Shown one piece after another: positions 56,982 to 64,000 of a stretch of 64,000 nt of DNA. The stretch spans positions 1 through 64,000 of the forward strand of contig NZ_KZ477991.1 of the NCBI RefSeq assembly GCF_002837185.1, read 5' to 3'. A program made the translations under genes and the position numbers. The DNA comes from Pseudomonas fluorescens. GTDB taxonomy: Bacteria; Pseudomonadota; Gammaproteobacteria; Pseudomonadales; Pseudomonadaceae. Every line of letters begins with the position of its first letter. Position 1 is the first letter of the stretch. Under the pieces are notes generated by a model that saw nothing but the letters and a program-made list of their open reading frames with translations, was not told the origin of the DNA and did no database searches.

Positions 56982-57833
56982 TTATTCGGCTGATTCAACA
57001 GCGGCAATCATGCGCACCACGTCCACCGTCTCGGCGACATCATGCACACGCAAAATACGCGCGCCCTTGGTCATAGCAAGCGCAGCCAGCGCGAGGCCGC
57101 CAAACAAGCGCTCACCGACCGGGCGATTCAGGGCCTGCCCTATCATGCTCTTGCGCGAAACACCGACCAGAAGAGGCCGGCCAAGGGCGTGCAGGGCTTC
57201 CATATGCTTGAACAGGCTTAGATTATGTTGCAGGGTCTTGGCGAAGCCAAACCCCGGATCGAGAATGATCTTTTCAGCGCCAATACCCACTGACGCGCAC
57301 TGGGCGATTCTGTCAGCAAGAAAGCTACTGACCTCGCCAACCAGGTCGTCGTAGTGCGGATTATCCTGCATATTGCCGGGTTCACCCAGCATATGCATCA
57401 GACACACGGGCAGGCCGGTCGCTGCAGCGGCGTCGAGGGCACCGTCACGCCGCAACGAACGCACATCATTAATCAGGCCCGCCCCCAAGCGTGCAGTTTC
57501 ACGCATCACCGCTGGCGTTGACGTGTCCACCGAGATGATCACATCCAGCTCGCGCGCAATGCGCTCGACAATCGGCGCCACGCGCTCCAGTTCCTCCACA
57601 GGAGAAACAACGCGGGCACCCGGCCGAGTCGACTCGCCGCCGATATCGATCAACGTCGCGCCGGCAGCCACCATCGCCTGCGCATGACGCAACGCGGCAT
57701 CCTGCTGGCTGAAGCGGCCGCCATCGGAAAACGAATCGGGAGTGACATTAAGAATGCCCATGACATGCGTATGGGCCAAATCAAGAACCCGGTTGCCGCA
57801 AAGCAACCGGGTGGAGGACGACGCAGAAATCAT
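56982..57833 (-). CDS. folP: Dihydropteroate synthase
   Basis: FolP joins para-aminobenzoate to the pterin pyrophosphate made by FolK and is the sulfonamide target. The 283-residue TIM barrel has [15 protein letters not shown] (about 25-39) and the second signature [11 protein letters not shown] (about 62-72). The KSMIG loop near 225 is present. It starts 8 bases after the ftsH stop, so it is co-transcribed with ftsH and glmM. Confidence 0.96.
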   Translation of the reverse strand: MISASSSTRLLCGNRVLDLAHTHVMGILNVTPDSFSDGGRFSQQDAALRHAQAMVAAGATLIDIGGESTRPGARVVSPVEELERVAPIVERIARELDVIISVDTSTPAVMRETARLGAGLINDVRSLRRDGALDAAAATGLPVCLMHMLGEPGNMQDNPHYDDLVGEVSSFLADRIAQCASVGIGAEKIILDPGFGFAKTLQHNLSLFKHMEALHALGRPLLVGVSRKSMIGQALNRPVGERLFGGLALAALAMTKGARILRVHDVAETVDVVRMIAAVESAE

Positions 57834-57841
57834 TTCAAACC

Positions 57842-59752
57842 TTAATGGTCAGCTGCCGGGCCGCCGATTGGAGCTTCAGGACGTTCATTCTGCACCACTG
57901 GCGGAGTGCCCGAGGTACCTGAACCACCTTCCCAATCGCGAGGCTCACGAGGCGTGCGCCCCGCCATGATGTCGTCGATCTGATCGGCATCAATGGTCTC
58001 GTATTTCATCAGCGCATCAGCCATCGCGTCCAGCTTGTCGCGGTTGTCGGTGAGGATCTGCTTGGCCGTGCCGTAGCATTGATCAATGATGCTGCGCACC
58101 TCGGAGTCGATCAGCTTGGCTGTCTCGCCCGAAAAACTGGCACTTTGACCGCCACCGCCGCGTCCCAGGAACACCTCGCCTTCTTCCTCGGCATACATCA
58201 AGGGACCGAGTTTTTCCGACAGGCCCCACTTGGTCACCATATTCCGTGCGATCTGGCTGGCGCGCATGATGTCGTTGGAAGCGCCGGTGGTGACACCGTC
58301 GAAGCCCAGCGTCATCTCTTCCGCAATCCGACCGCCGTAAAGCGAACAGATCTGGCTGATCAGTGCGCGCTTGGAGAGGCTGTAACGATCCTCTTCCGGC
58401 AGGAACATCGTCACACCCAAGGCACGACCGCGCGGAATGATCGACACCTTGTAGACCGGGTCGTGCTCAGGCACAACACGACCCACGATGGCGTGACCCG
58501 CTTCGTGATACGCAGTGTTCTGCTTTTCCTTCTCGGACATGACCATGGATTTGCGCTCGGCGCCCATCATGATCTTGTCCTTGGCCAACTCGAACTCTTT
58601 CATTTCAACGATGCGCTTGCCGGTACGGGCCGCAAACAACGAAGCCTCGTTGACCAGGTTGGCCAGGTCAGCACCGGAGAAGCCTGGCGTACCACGGGCA
58701 ATCACGGCCGGGGCCACGTCGTCGCCCATCGGCACTTTACGCATGTGTACTTTAAGGATCTGTTCGCGACCGCGGATGTCCGGCAAGCCCACCACCACCT
58801 GGCGGTCAAAACGGCCTGGACGCAGCAGCGCAGGGTCCAGTACGTCCGGACGGTTGGTTGCGGCGATGACGATGATGCCGTCATTCATCTCGAAACCGTC
58901 CATCTCCACCAGTAACTGGTTGAGGGTCTGCTCACGCTCGTCATGACCGCCACCCATGCCGGCGCCACGATGGCGACCAACGGCATCGATTTCGTCAATG
59001 AAGATGATGCATGGCGCGTGCTTCTTGGCCTGTTCGAACATATCGCGAACACGGCTGGCACCGACACCGACGAACATCTCGACAAAGTCAGAACCGGAAA
59101 TGGTGAAGAACGGCACCTTGGCTTCGCCGGCAATCGCCTTGGCCAGCAAGGTTTTACCGGTACCCGGCGGGCCGACCATCAGTACGCCACGAGGAATGCG
59201 CCCGCCCAGGCGCTGGAACTTGCCCGGATCACGCAGGAACTCGACCAGCTCACCCACTTCTTCCTTGGCTTCGTCGCAACCGGCGACATCAGCCAGGGTA
59301 GTTTTCACCTGGTCCTCAGAGAGCAGGCGTGCCTTGCTCTTGCCAAAGCTCATCGGCCCGCCCTTGCCTCCCGCACCCCCTTGCATCTGGCGCATGAAGA
59401 ACATGAACACGGCAATAATCACCAGGATCGGGAAGCTGGCCACCAGGAGCTGGGTCCAGATGCTCTGCTGCTCAGGCTGCTTGCCTTCCACAACGACCTT
59501 GTTGTCCACCAGGTCGCCGATCAGACCGTTGTCCTGAATGGCCGGACGAATGGTCTTGAAGCTGTCGCCATCAATACGCTTGCCGGTAATCACGTAGCCA
59601 TCAACCGCTACGCGCTCGACCTTGCCATCCTTAACTTGCTGGATGAAGTCGGAATAGTTGAGGGTCTGCGGCTCGTTAGGGCTGGAGAAGTTGTTCATCA
59701 CCGTCACCAGGACAGCCGCGATGATCAACCACAGGATCAGATTCTTTGCCAT
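57842..59752 (-). CDS. ftsH: ATP-dependent zinc metalloprotease FtsH
   Basis: FtsH is the essential inner membrane AAA+ protease that removes sigma-32, LpxC and damaged membrane proteins. The 636-residue protein has two membrane helices (about 4-20 and 100-120) around a periplasmic domain. Walker A GPPGTGKT lies near 196-203, Walker [12 protein letters not shown] follows, and the zinc motif HEAGH is near 417. The tail is Gly/Pro-rich. I chose the ATG at 59752 ([10 protein letters not shown]) as in the family; another ATG is three codons upstream. Confidence 0.97.
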   Translation of the reverse strand: MAKNLILWLIIAAVLVTVMNNFSSPNEPQTLNYSDFIQQVKDGKVERVAVDGYVITGKRIDGDSFKTIRPAIQDNGLIGDLVDNKVVVEGKQPEQQSIWTQLLVASFPILVIIAVFMFFMRQMQGGAGGKGGPMSFGKSKARLLSEDQVKTTLADVAGCDEAKEEVGELVEFLRDPGKFQRLGGRIPRGVLMVGPPGTGKTLLAKAIAGEAKVPFFTISGSDFVEMFVGVGASRVRDMFEQAKKHAPCIIFIDEIDAVGRHRGAGMGGGHDEREQTLNQLLVEMDGFEMNDGIIVIAATNRPDVLDPALLRPGRFDRQVVVGLPDIRGREQILKVHMRKVPMGDDVAPAVIARGTPGFSGADLANLVNEASLFAARTGKRIVEMKEFELAKDKIMMGAERKSMVMSEKEKQNTAYHEAGHAIVGRVVPEHDPVYKVSIIPRGRALGVTMFLPEEDRYSLSKRALISQICSLYGGRIAEEMTLGFDGVTTGASNDIMRASQIARNMVTKWGLSEKLGPLMYAEEEGEVFLGRGGGGQSASFSGETAKLIDSEVRSIIDQCYGTAKQILTDNRDKLDAMADALMKYETIDADQIDDIMAGRTPREPRDWEGGSGTSGTPPVVQNERPEAPIGGPAADH

Positions 59753-59952
59753 ATCGTTCAATTAACTACCCTCTGAAGCAAGCTCCGCTACTGGCGCGCG
59801 CTTCGCATGATATTCACCGGCCTAACTTACTACATTACCTACAACACTGGCAGGCGCCGTCTGTAACCCTTTGTGAAACTTTGACTACACAATAATCGTA
59901 AAGCTTCATGACGAAAGCGATATAAAAAAACCTATCGCCCTCCTCGAATCTC
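59753..59952. other. Gap between rlmE and ftsH
   Basis: About 200 AT-rich bases that must contain an ftsH promoter. A weak stem (GCGATA and TATCGC) with a T-rich loop lies at 59916-59937. A 21-base segment at 59901-59921 closely resembles part of CrcZ. I see no gene. Confidence 0.45.
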
Positions 59953-60603
59953 TCAAAAACGCTCTTCGCTCGCCGCGCCTTCAACGCCGCGAAAGCCGCG
60001 GCAGAGCAGGTATTGCTCCCGAGACCTGTCCCGGGAAGAGTCAGGCTTGCGTGTTTGCACCTTATCGAACAGCTTGCGGATGTTCTTGTGGTACTCGTCA
60101 AACCCTTCGCCCTGGAAGACTTTCACCAGGAAATCACCACCAGGACGCAGTACCCGACCCGCCAGATCCAGCGCCAGTTCACACAGGAACATGGCACGCG
60201 GCATATCGACGGCCGGTAATCCACTCATATTGGGGGCCATGTCGGAAATCACAAGGTCTACCTGCGAATTTCCCACCGCCTCAAGAATCTCTGCGAGCAC
60301 AGTGTCCTGGGTGAAATCACCATGAACAAAGGTCACATCCGGGATGCTGTCCATCTCCAGGATGTCTGAAGCGATCAAGCGGCCCTGCCCACCAATCAGA
60401 CGACTGGTCACCTGGGACCAGCCACCCGGGGCCGCACCCAGGTCAATAACGCTCATGCCGGGACGGATCAATTTGTCCTTGTCCTGGATCTCCAGCAACT
60501 TGTAGCTGGCCCGGGAACGGTAGCCGTCCTTCTGCGCCTTTTTGACGTAAGGATCGTTGAAATGCTCTTGTAGCCATTTAAGGCTGGTTTTGGAACGGGC
60601 CAC
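59953..60603 (-). CDS. rlmE: 23S rRNA 2'-O-ribose U2552 methyltransferase RlmE
   Basis: RlmE (FtsJ/RrmJ) methylates U2552 in the ribosomal A loop. The 216-residue protein has the SAM-binding motif [14 protein letters not shown] (about 53-66) and the K-D-K-E type catalytic residues: Lys near 38 in [11 protein letters not shown] in ISDMAPN and K in [10 protein letters not shown]. It lies upstream of ftsH and divergent from yhbY, the conserved order. Confidence 0.96.
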   Translation of the reverse strand: MARSKTSLKWLQEHFNDPYVKKAQKDGYRSRASYKLLEIQDKDKLIRPGMSVIDLGAAPGGWSQVTSRLIGGQGRLIASDILEMDSIPDVTFVHGDFTQDTVLAEILEAVGNSQVDLVISDMAPNMSGLPAVDMPRAMFLCELALDLAGRVLRPGGDFLVKVFQGEGFDEYHKNIRKLFDKVQTRKPDSSRDRSREQYLLCRGFRGVEGAASEERF

Positions 60604-60709
60604 GGGCCACCTCGAAAAATAAAACGGGTCGTGATTAACTGGGCGGTCCCGGACTCGCTCGGGTAAACTGGCCGCCGCTTTTTACAAGATCAGACGCAGG
60701 GGTCAGATT

Positions 60710-61018
60710 ATGCCGCTCACTCAAGAGCAGAAGAAACAGTACAAATCCATTGGCCACCATCTGAAACCAGTTCTGATTGTGGCAGACAACGGTTTGACTG
60801 AAGGTGTGTTAGCCGAATTCGAACGCGCACTCAATGATCATGAACTGATCAAGATCAAGGTCAATATCCTTGATCGCGAAGCGCGCCTGGCCGCCGTTGC
60901 AGAACTGTGCAAGGTGGGCAAGGCGGACCTGGTCCAGGTTATCGGCAAGATGGCGCTGCTGTACCGCAAGAACTTCAGCGTCAACAAGCAACTGTCGAAC
61001 GTTCATCGCTTCAAGTGA
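60710..61018 (+). CDS. yhbY: Ribosome assembly RNA-binding protein YhbY
   Basis: This CRM-domain protein associates with pre-50S particles. The 102-residue sequence has the family start LTQEQKKQYKSIGHHLKPVL, NGLTEGVLAEFERAL, and the IGKMALLYRKN loop near 83-93, the GxxxLYR RNA-binding signature with Met/Ala variation. It is a single gene on the plus strand, divergent from rlmE and convergent with the DUF4149 gene. Confidence 0.94.
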   Translation: MPLTQEQKKQYKSIGHHLKPVLIVADNGLTEGVLAEFERALNDHELIKIKVNILDREARLAAVAELCKVGKADLVQVIGKMALLYRKNFSVNKQLSNVHRFK

Positions 61019-61027
61019 TGAAAAGGG

Positions 61028-61432
61028 TCAAGGGCGTGCTTCGCGCGCCCCGCCACTCCATCCCGGTGCGGGCTGTACAACCAGCACCAGGCCGGAGAAC
61101 CCTAGCACAAGATAGCTGAATAGCTGCCAGCGCAACGCTTGCGGCAGCCAGACATGCACAACGCAATACATTGCACACGCATACAGCGCCATCAGTAGCA
61201 GTTGGCCGCGAATATCCCGCCACAAACTCCCCAAGCCTTCGGCCCTGACCAGCACCCATGCCTGGAGCGTCACGCACGCCGCCGCAAAAGCCACCAGCAA
61301 CGTACTGAGCAATCCGTCGATCTCATCGATCAGCAGCGGTGCCAGGCCAATCAGGCCCAGCACCGGCAACACGCCAATGTGCAACAACCACAGGCCACCC
61401 ACCCAAAGCATCTGGGAAAGCTGCCAAAGCAT
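61028..61432 (-). CDS. DUF4149-type membrane protein
   Basis: The 134-residue protein has four predicted membrane helices (about 7-25, 45-65, 75-95 and 100-122) with WVGGLWLLHIGVLPVLG in the first. It resembles the small DUF4149 membrane proteins found beside greA in Pseudomonas. The function is unknown. The start at 61432 is tentative: no ribosome site is visible, and a strong hairpin ends immediately before it. Other starts upstream lie inside greA in another frame. Confidence 0.7.
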   Translation of the reverse strand: MLWQLSQMLWVGGLWLLHIGVLPVLGLIGLAPLLIDEIDGLLSTLLVAFAAACVTLQAWVLVRAEGLGSLWRDIRGQLLLMALYACAMYCVVHVWLPQALRWQLFSYLVLGFSGLVLVVQPAPGWSGGAREARP

Positions 61433-61455
61433 GGCGCCCGCACGAAGCGGGCGCC
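61433..61455 (-). terminator. Hairpin after greA
   Basis: GGCGCCCGC and GCGGGCGCC form a perfect 9-bp stem with a five-base loop between greA and the next gene. On the minus strand it is followed directly by the ATG of the DUF4149 gene, not by a T run. Confidence 0.5.
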
Positions 61456-61460
61456 GTCTT

Positions 61461-61943
61461 TCAGATGTGACGAACTTCGACAATCTCGTACTCGATCACG
61501 CCGCTCGGCGTTTTCACGGCAACCACGTCGCCCTCTTCCTTGGCAATCAAGGCACGGGCAATCGGTGAGCCGACAGAGATCTTGCCTTTCTTGAAGTCAG
61601 CCTCGTCCTCGCCCACGATCTGGTAGGTCACGCTTTCATCGGTCTCGACGTTGGCGATTTCCACGGTCGTGCCAAAAATCACCTTGCCGGTATGCGGGAT
61701 GGTCGTGACGTCGATGATCACCGCATTCTGCATGCGGCCTTCGATATCACGGATCCGCGCCTCGACCATACCCTGCTGCTCGCGAGCAGCGTGGTATTCG
61801 GCGTTTTCCTTCAAGTCACCCAACTCGCGGGCCGTACCGATGTCCTGGCTCAGCTTTGGACGTACGACTTTGGTCAGATGGGCGTGCTCCTCTTCCAGGG
61901 CGCGAGCGCCCTGAACGGTCATCGGGTATTTGGTTATGCTCAT
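61461..61943 (-). CDS. greA: Transcription elongation factor GreA
   Basis: GreA stimulates transcript cleavage by backtracked RNA polymerase through the secondary channel, the same channel DksA uses. The 160-residue protein has the N-terminal coiled coil with acidic tip [16 protein letters not shown] (about 42-57) and the FKBP-like C-terminal domain ([16 protein letters not shown]). The ATG at 61943 overlaps the carB stop (ATGA), and an AAGG site precedes it. Pseudomonas usually has carAB-greA together. Confidence 0.97.
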   Translation of the reverse strand: MSITKYPMTVQGARALEEEHAHLTKVVRPKLSQDIGTARELGDLKENAEYHAAREQQGMVEARIRDIEGRMQNAVIIDVTTIPHTGKVIFGTTVEIANVETDESVTYQIVGEDEADFKKGKISVGSPIARALIAKEEGDVVAVKTPSGVIEYEIVEVRHI

Positions 61944-64000
61944 GCCTTCAATCCTGCGTGTAGATCCTGCAAGCGACGCACGGTCTTTTCCGGACCGAAC
62001 TTGAGCGCTTCGCAGATGGCTTCGCCAGCAGCAATGGTGGTGGTGCAATAGATCTTGTGCTGCAAGGCATTACGACGAATGGAGTAGGAGTCCGCGATCG
62101 ACTGGCGACCTTCGGTGGTGTTGATGATCAGGGTGACTTCGTCATTCTTGATCATGTCGACCACGTGCGGACGGCCCTCCGTCACTTTGTTCACGCGGCG
62201 TACTTTCAGGCCGGCCGCTTCGATCAGCTTGGCGGTCCCGGCGGTAGCCACGACTTCAAAGCCCAAGTTGATCAGATCACGGGCCACACCCGCAACCAGT
62301 GGCTTGTCGTCATCGCGCACGCTGATAAACGCAGTACCGCCGGTCGGCAGCACTTCGCTGGCGCCCATCTGGGCCTTGGCGAAGGCTTCGCCGAAGGTGT
62401 CGCCCACGCCCATCACTTCACCGGTGGACTTCATTTCCGGGCCCAGGATCGGGTCCACGCCAGGGAATTTGGCGAAGGGGAACACCGCCTCTTTCACGCT
62501 GTAGAAGTTCGGAATGATTTCCTTGGTGAAGCCGATTTCCTTCAGGGTCTTACCGGCCATTACGCGCGCAGCGATCATGGCCAGGGACACACCGATGCAC
62601 TTGGACACGAAAGGCACGGTACGCGAAGCGCGCGGGTTGACTTCGATGACGTAGATGTCTTCGCCTTGCAGCGCCAACTGCACGTTCATCAGGCCGACCA
62701 CACCCAGCTCCAGGGCCATTTTCTTGACCTGTTCGCGCATCTCGTCCTGGATGTGCGCCGGCAGCGAGTACGGCGGCAGCGAGCATGCGGAGTCACCGGA
62801 GTGAACGCCCGCCTGCTCGATGTGCTGCATGATCGCGCCGATCACCACGTCGGTACCGTCGCACACCGCGTCCACGTCCATTTCGATGGCGCAGTTGAGG
62901 AAGTGGTCGAGCAGCACCGGGCTGTCGTTGGAAACTTTCACCGCGTCACGCAGGTAGCGCTTGAGCTCTTCTTCTTCGTAGACGATTTCCATCGCGCGGC
63001 CGCCCAGTACGTAGGACGGACGCACCACCAGCGGGTAGCCGATCTTGCTGGCTGCGCGGATGGCTTCGTCTTCGCTGCGCACGGTGGCGTTTGGCGGCTG
63101 GCGCAGGTTCAGGCGCTCGACCATCTGCTGGAAGCGCTCACGGTCTTCTGCACGGTCGATGGCATCCGGGCTGGTACCGATGATCGGCACGCCAGCGGCT
63201 TCCAGGGCACGCGCCAGTTTCAACGGGGTTTGGCCGCCGTACTGGACGATCACGCCTTTTGGTTTCTCGACGCGGCAGATTTCCAGTACGTCTTCCAGGG
63301 TTACCGGCTCGAAGTACAGACGGTCGGACGTGTCGTAGTCAGTGGAAACCGTTTCCGGGTTGCAGTTGACCATGATGGTCTCGTAGCCGTCTTCGCGCAG
63401 TGCAAGTGCGGCGTGAACGCAGCAATAGTCGAACTCGATGCCCTGGCCGATACGGTTCGGACCGCCACCCAGAATGATGATCTTGTCGCGGCCTGACGGC
63501 GCGGCTTCACACTCTTCTTCATAGGTGGAGTACATGTACGCAGTGTCGGTGGCGAACTCGGCGGCGCAGGTGTCAACGCGCTTGTAGACCGGGAAGATGT
63601 CCAGCTTGTGGCGATGGGTACGCAGGTTCTTCTCGGTCACACCCAGCAACTTGGCCAGACGCTGGTCGGAGAAGCCTTTGCGCTTGAGACGGAACATCAG
63701 GTCGCGGTCGATGGACGACAGGCCAAGGGTCTTGACCTTCTCTTCTTCCTTGATCAGGTCTTCTATCTGCACCAGGAACCACGGGTCGATCATGTTCATG
63801 CCGAAAATATCTTCGACGCTCAGGCCGGCACGGAAGGCGTCAGCCACGTACCAGATACGCTCGGCGCCTGGCACGGTCAGCTCGCGCTTGAGGATGCTCA
63901 TGCTTTCCGGGTTGCTCAGGTCGAGCTTCTCGTCCAGGCCGCACACACCGACTTCCAGGCCGCGCAGGGCTTTCTGCAGGGATTCCTGGAACGTGCGGCC
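61940..64000 (-). CDS. carB: Carbamoyl phosphate synthase large subunit (5' end outside the window)
   Basis: CarB makes carbamoyl phosphate from bicarbonate, ammonia and ATP for arginine and pyrimidines. The open frame runs to the right edge without a start, so about 686 C-terminal residues of roughly 1070 are present. They comprise the end of the first half, the oligomerisation domain, the second ATP-grasp domain ([18 protein letters not shown], then [13 protein letters not shown] and [14 protein letters not shown]) and the allosteric domain. It overlaps greA by four bases. Confidence 0.97.
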   Translation of the reverse strand, partial: GRTFQESLQKALRGLEVGVCGLDEKLDLSNPESMSILKRELTVPGAERIWYVADAFRAGLSVEDIFGMNMIDPWFLVQIEDLIKEEEKVKTLGLSSIDRDLMFRLKRKGFSDQRLAKLLGVTEKNLRTHRHKLDIFPVYKRVDTCAAEFATDTAYMYSTYEEECEAAPSGRDKIIILGGGPNRIGQGIEFDYCCVHAALALREDGYETIMVNCNPETVSTDYDTSDRLYFEPVTLEDVLEICRVEKPKGVIVQYGGQTPLKLARALEAAGVPIIGTSPDAIDRAEDRERFQQMVERLNLRQPPNATVRSEDEAIRAASKIGYPLVVRPSYVLGGRAMEIVYEEEELKRYLRDAVKVSNDSPVLLDHFLNCAIEMDVDAVCDGTDVVIGAIMQHIEQAGVHSGDSACSLPPYSLPAHIQDEMREQVKKMALELGVVGLMNVQLALQGEDIYVIEVNPRASRTVPFVSKCIGVSLAMIAARVMAGKTLKEIGFTKEIIPNFYSVKEAVFPFAKFPGVDPILGPEMKSTGEVMGVGDTFGEAFAKAQMGASEVLPTGGTAFISVRDDDKPLVAGVARDLINLGFEVVATAGTAKLIEAAGLKVRRVNKVTEGRPHVVDMIKNDEVTLIINTTEGRQSIADSYSIRRNALQHKIYCTTTIAAGEAICEALKFGPEKTVRRLQDLHAGLKA

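Overview
The window reads as chromosomal DNA of a fluorescent Pseudomonas (P. fluorescens group). The evidence is the gene order (msrQP, pssA, ilvC-ilvN-ilvB, ponB region, prrF, hmuTUV, sfsA, dksA, gluQ, cbrX-cbrA-cbrB, crcZ, pcnB, folK, panBC, pgi, pnp, rpsO, truB, rbfA, infB, nusA, rimP, two tRNAs, secG, tpiA, glmM, folP, ftsH, rlmE, yhbY, greA, carB), which follows the Pseudomonas backbone as I know it. High G+C coding sequence and REP elements of the TGTGGGAGG...CCTCCCACA type agree with this.

Layout. Bases 1-227 carry two tandem rRNA-type promoters firing leftwards out of the window, so an rRNA operon probably lies just to the left. Bases 228-10046 (minus strand) hold methionine sulfoxide repair (msrPQ), phosphatidylserine synthase, the branched-chain amino acid genes with a possible leader peptide, and PBP1b with its lipoprotein partner. 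Bases 10165-15521 hold a kinase/ATPase fusion, small proteins, the Fur-controlled sRNA PrrF and a heme ABC importer with its own Fur box.

Bases about 16.0-24.86 kb are clearly AT-richer than the flanks and form the accessory part of the window. They contain a flavocytochrome c sulfide dehydrogenase-like module (cytochrome c, secreted unknown protein, FAD subunit). Next comes a seven-gene, tightly packed operon: nucleotidyltransferase, BacA-type prephenate decarboxylase-like protein, MFS exporter, acetoacetate-decarboxylase-like protein, 3-hydroxyisobutyrate-dehydrogenase-like protein, MalY/PatB-type PLP enzyme and GalE-like epimerase. I do not recognise this gene set as a described pathway. 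The contents suggest a prephenate-derived small molecule, perhaps a non-proteinogenic amino acid, that is exported. This is the best candidate for an undescribed system here.

Bases 24.9-43.8 kb return to the core genome: sfsA, an aminotransferase, dksA, gluQ, the CbrX/CbrA/CbrB carbon-nitrogen regulatory system with its target sRNA CrcZ (CbrB site, sigma-54 promoter, six CA-rich Crc/Hfq motifs), pcnB, folK, panBC, pgi, an rRNA methyltransferase-like gene and a large DUF748 protein. After it, 43.8-44.2 kb holds two REP pairs and a 106-bp tandem repeat made from the DUF748 gene tail. An OsmY-like BON protein follows, with a candidate sigma-54 promoter and a 12-bp inverted repeat upstream. From 45.3 kb to the right edge lie the translation/RNA genes on the minus strand, then glmM-folP-ftsH-rlmE, yhbY on the plus strand, and greA-carB, with carB cut by the window edge.
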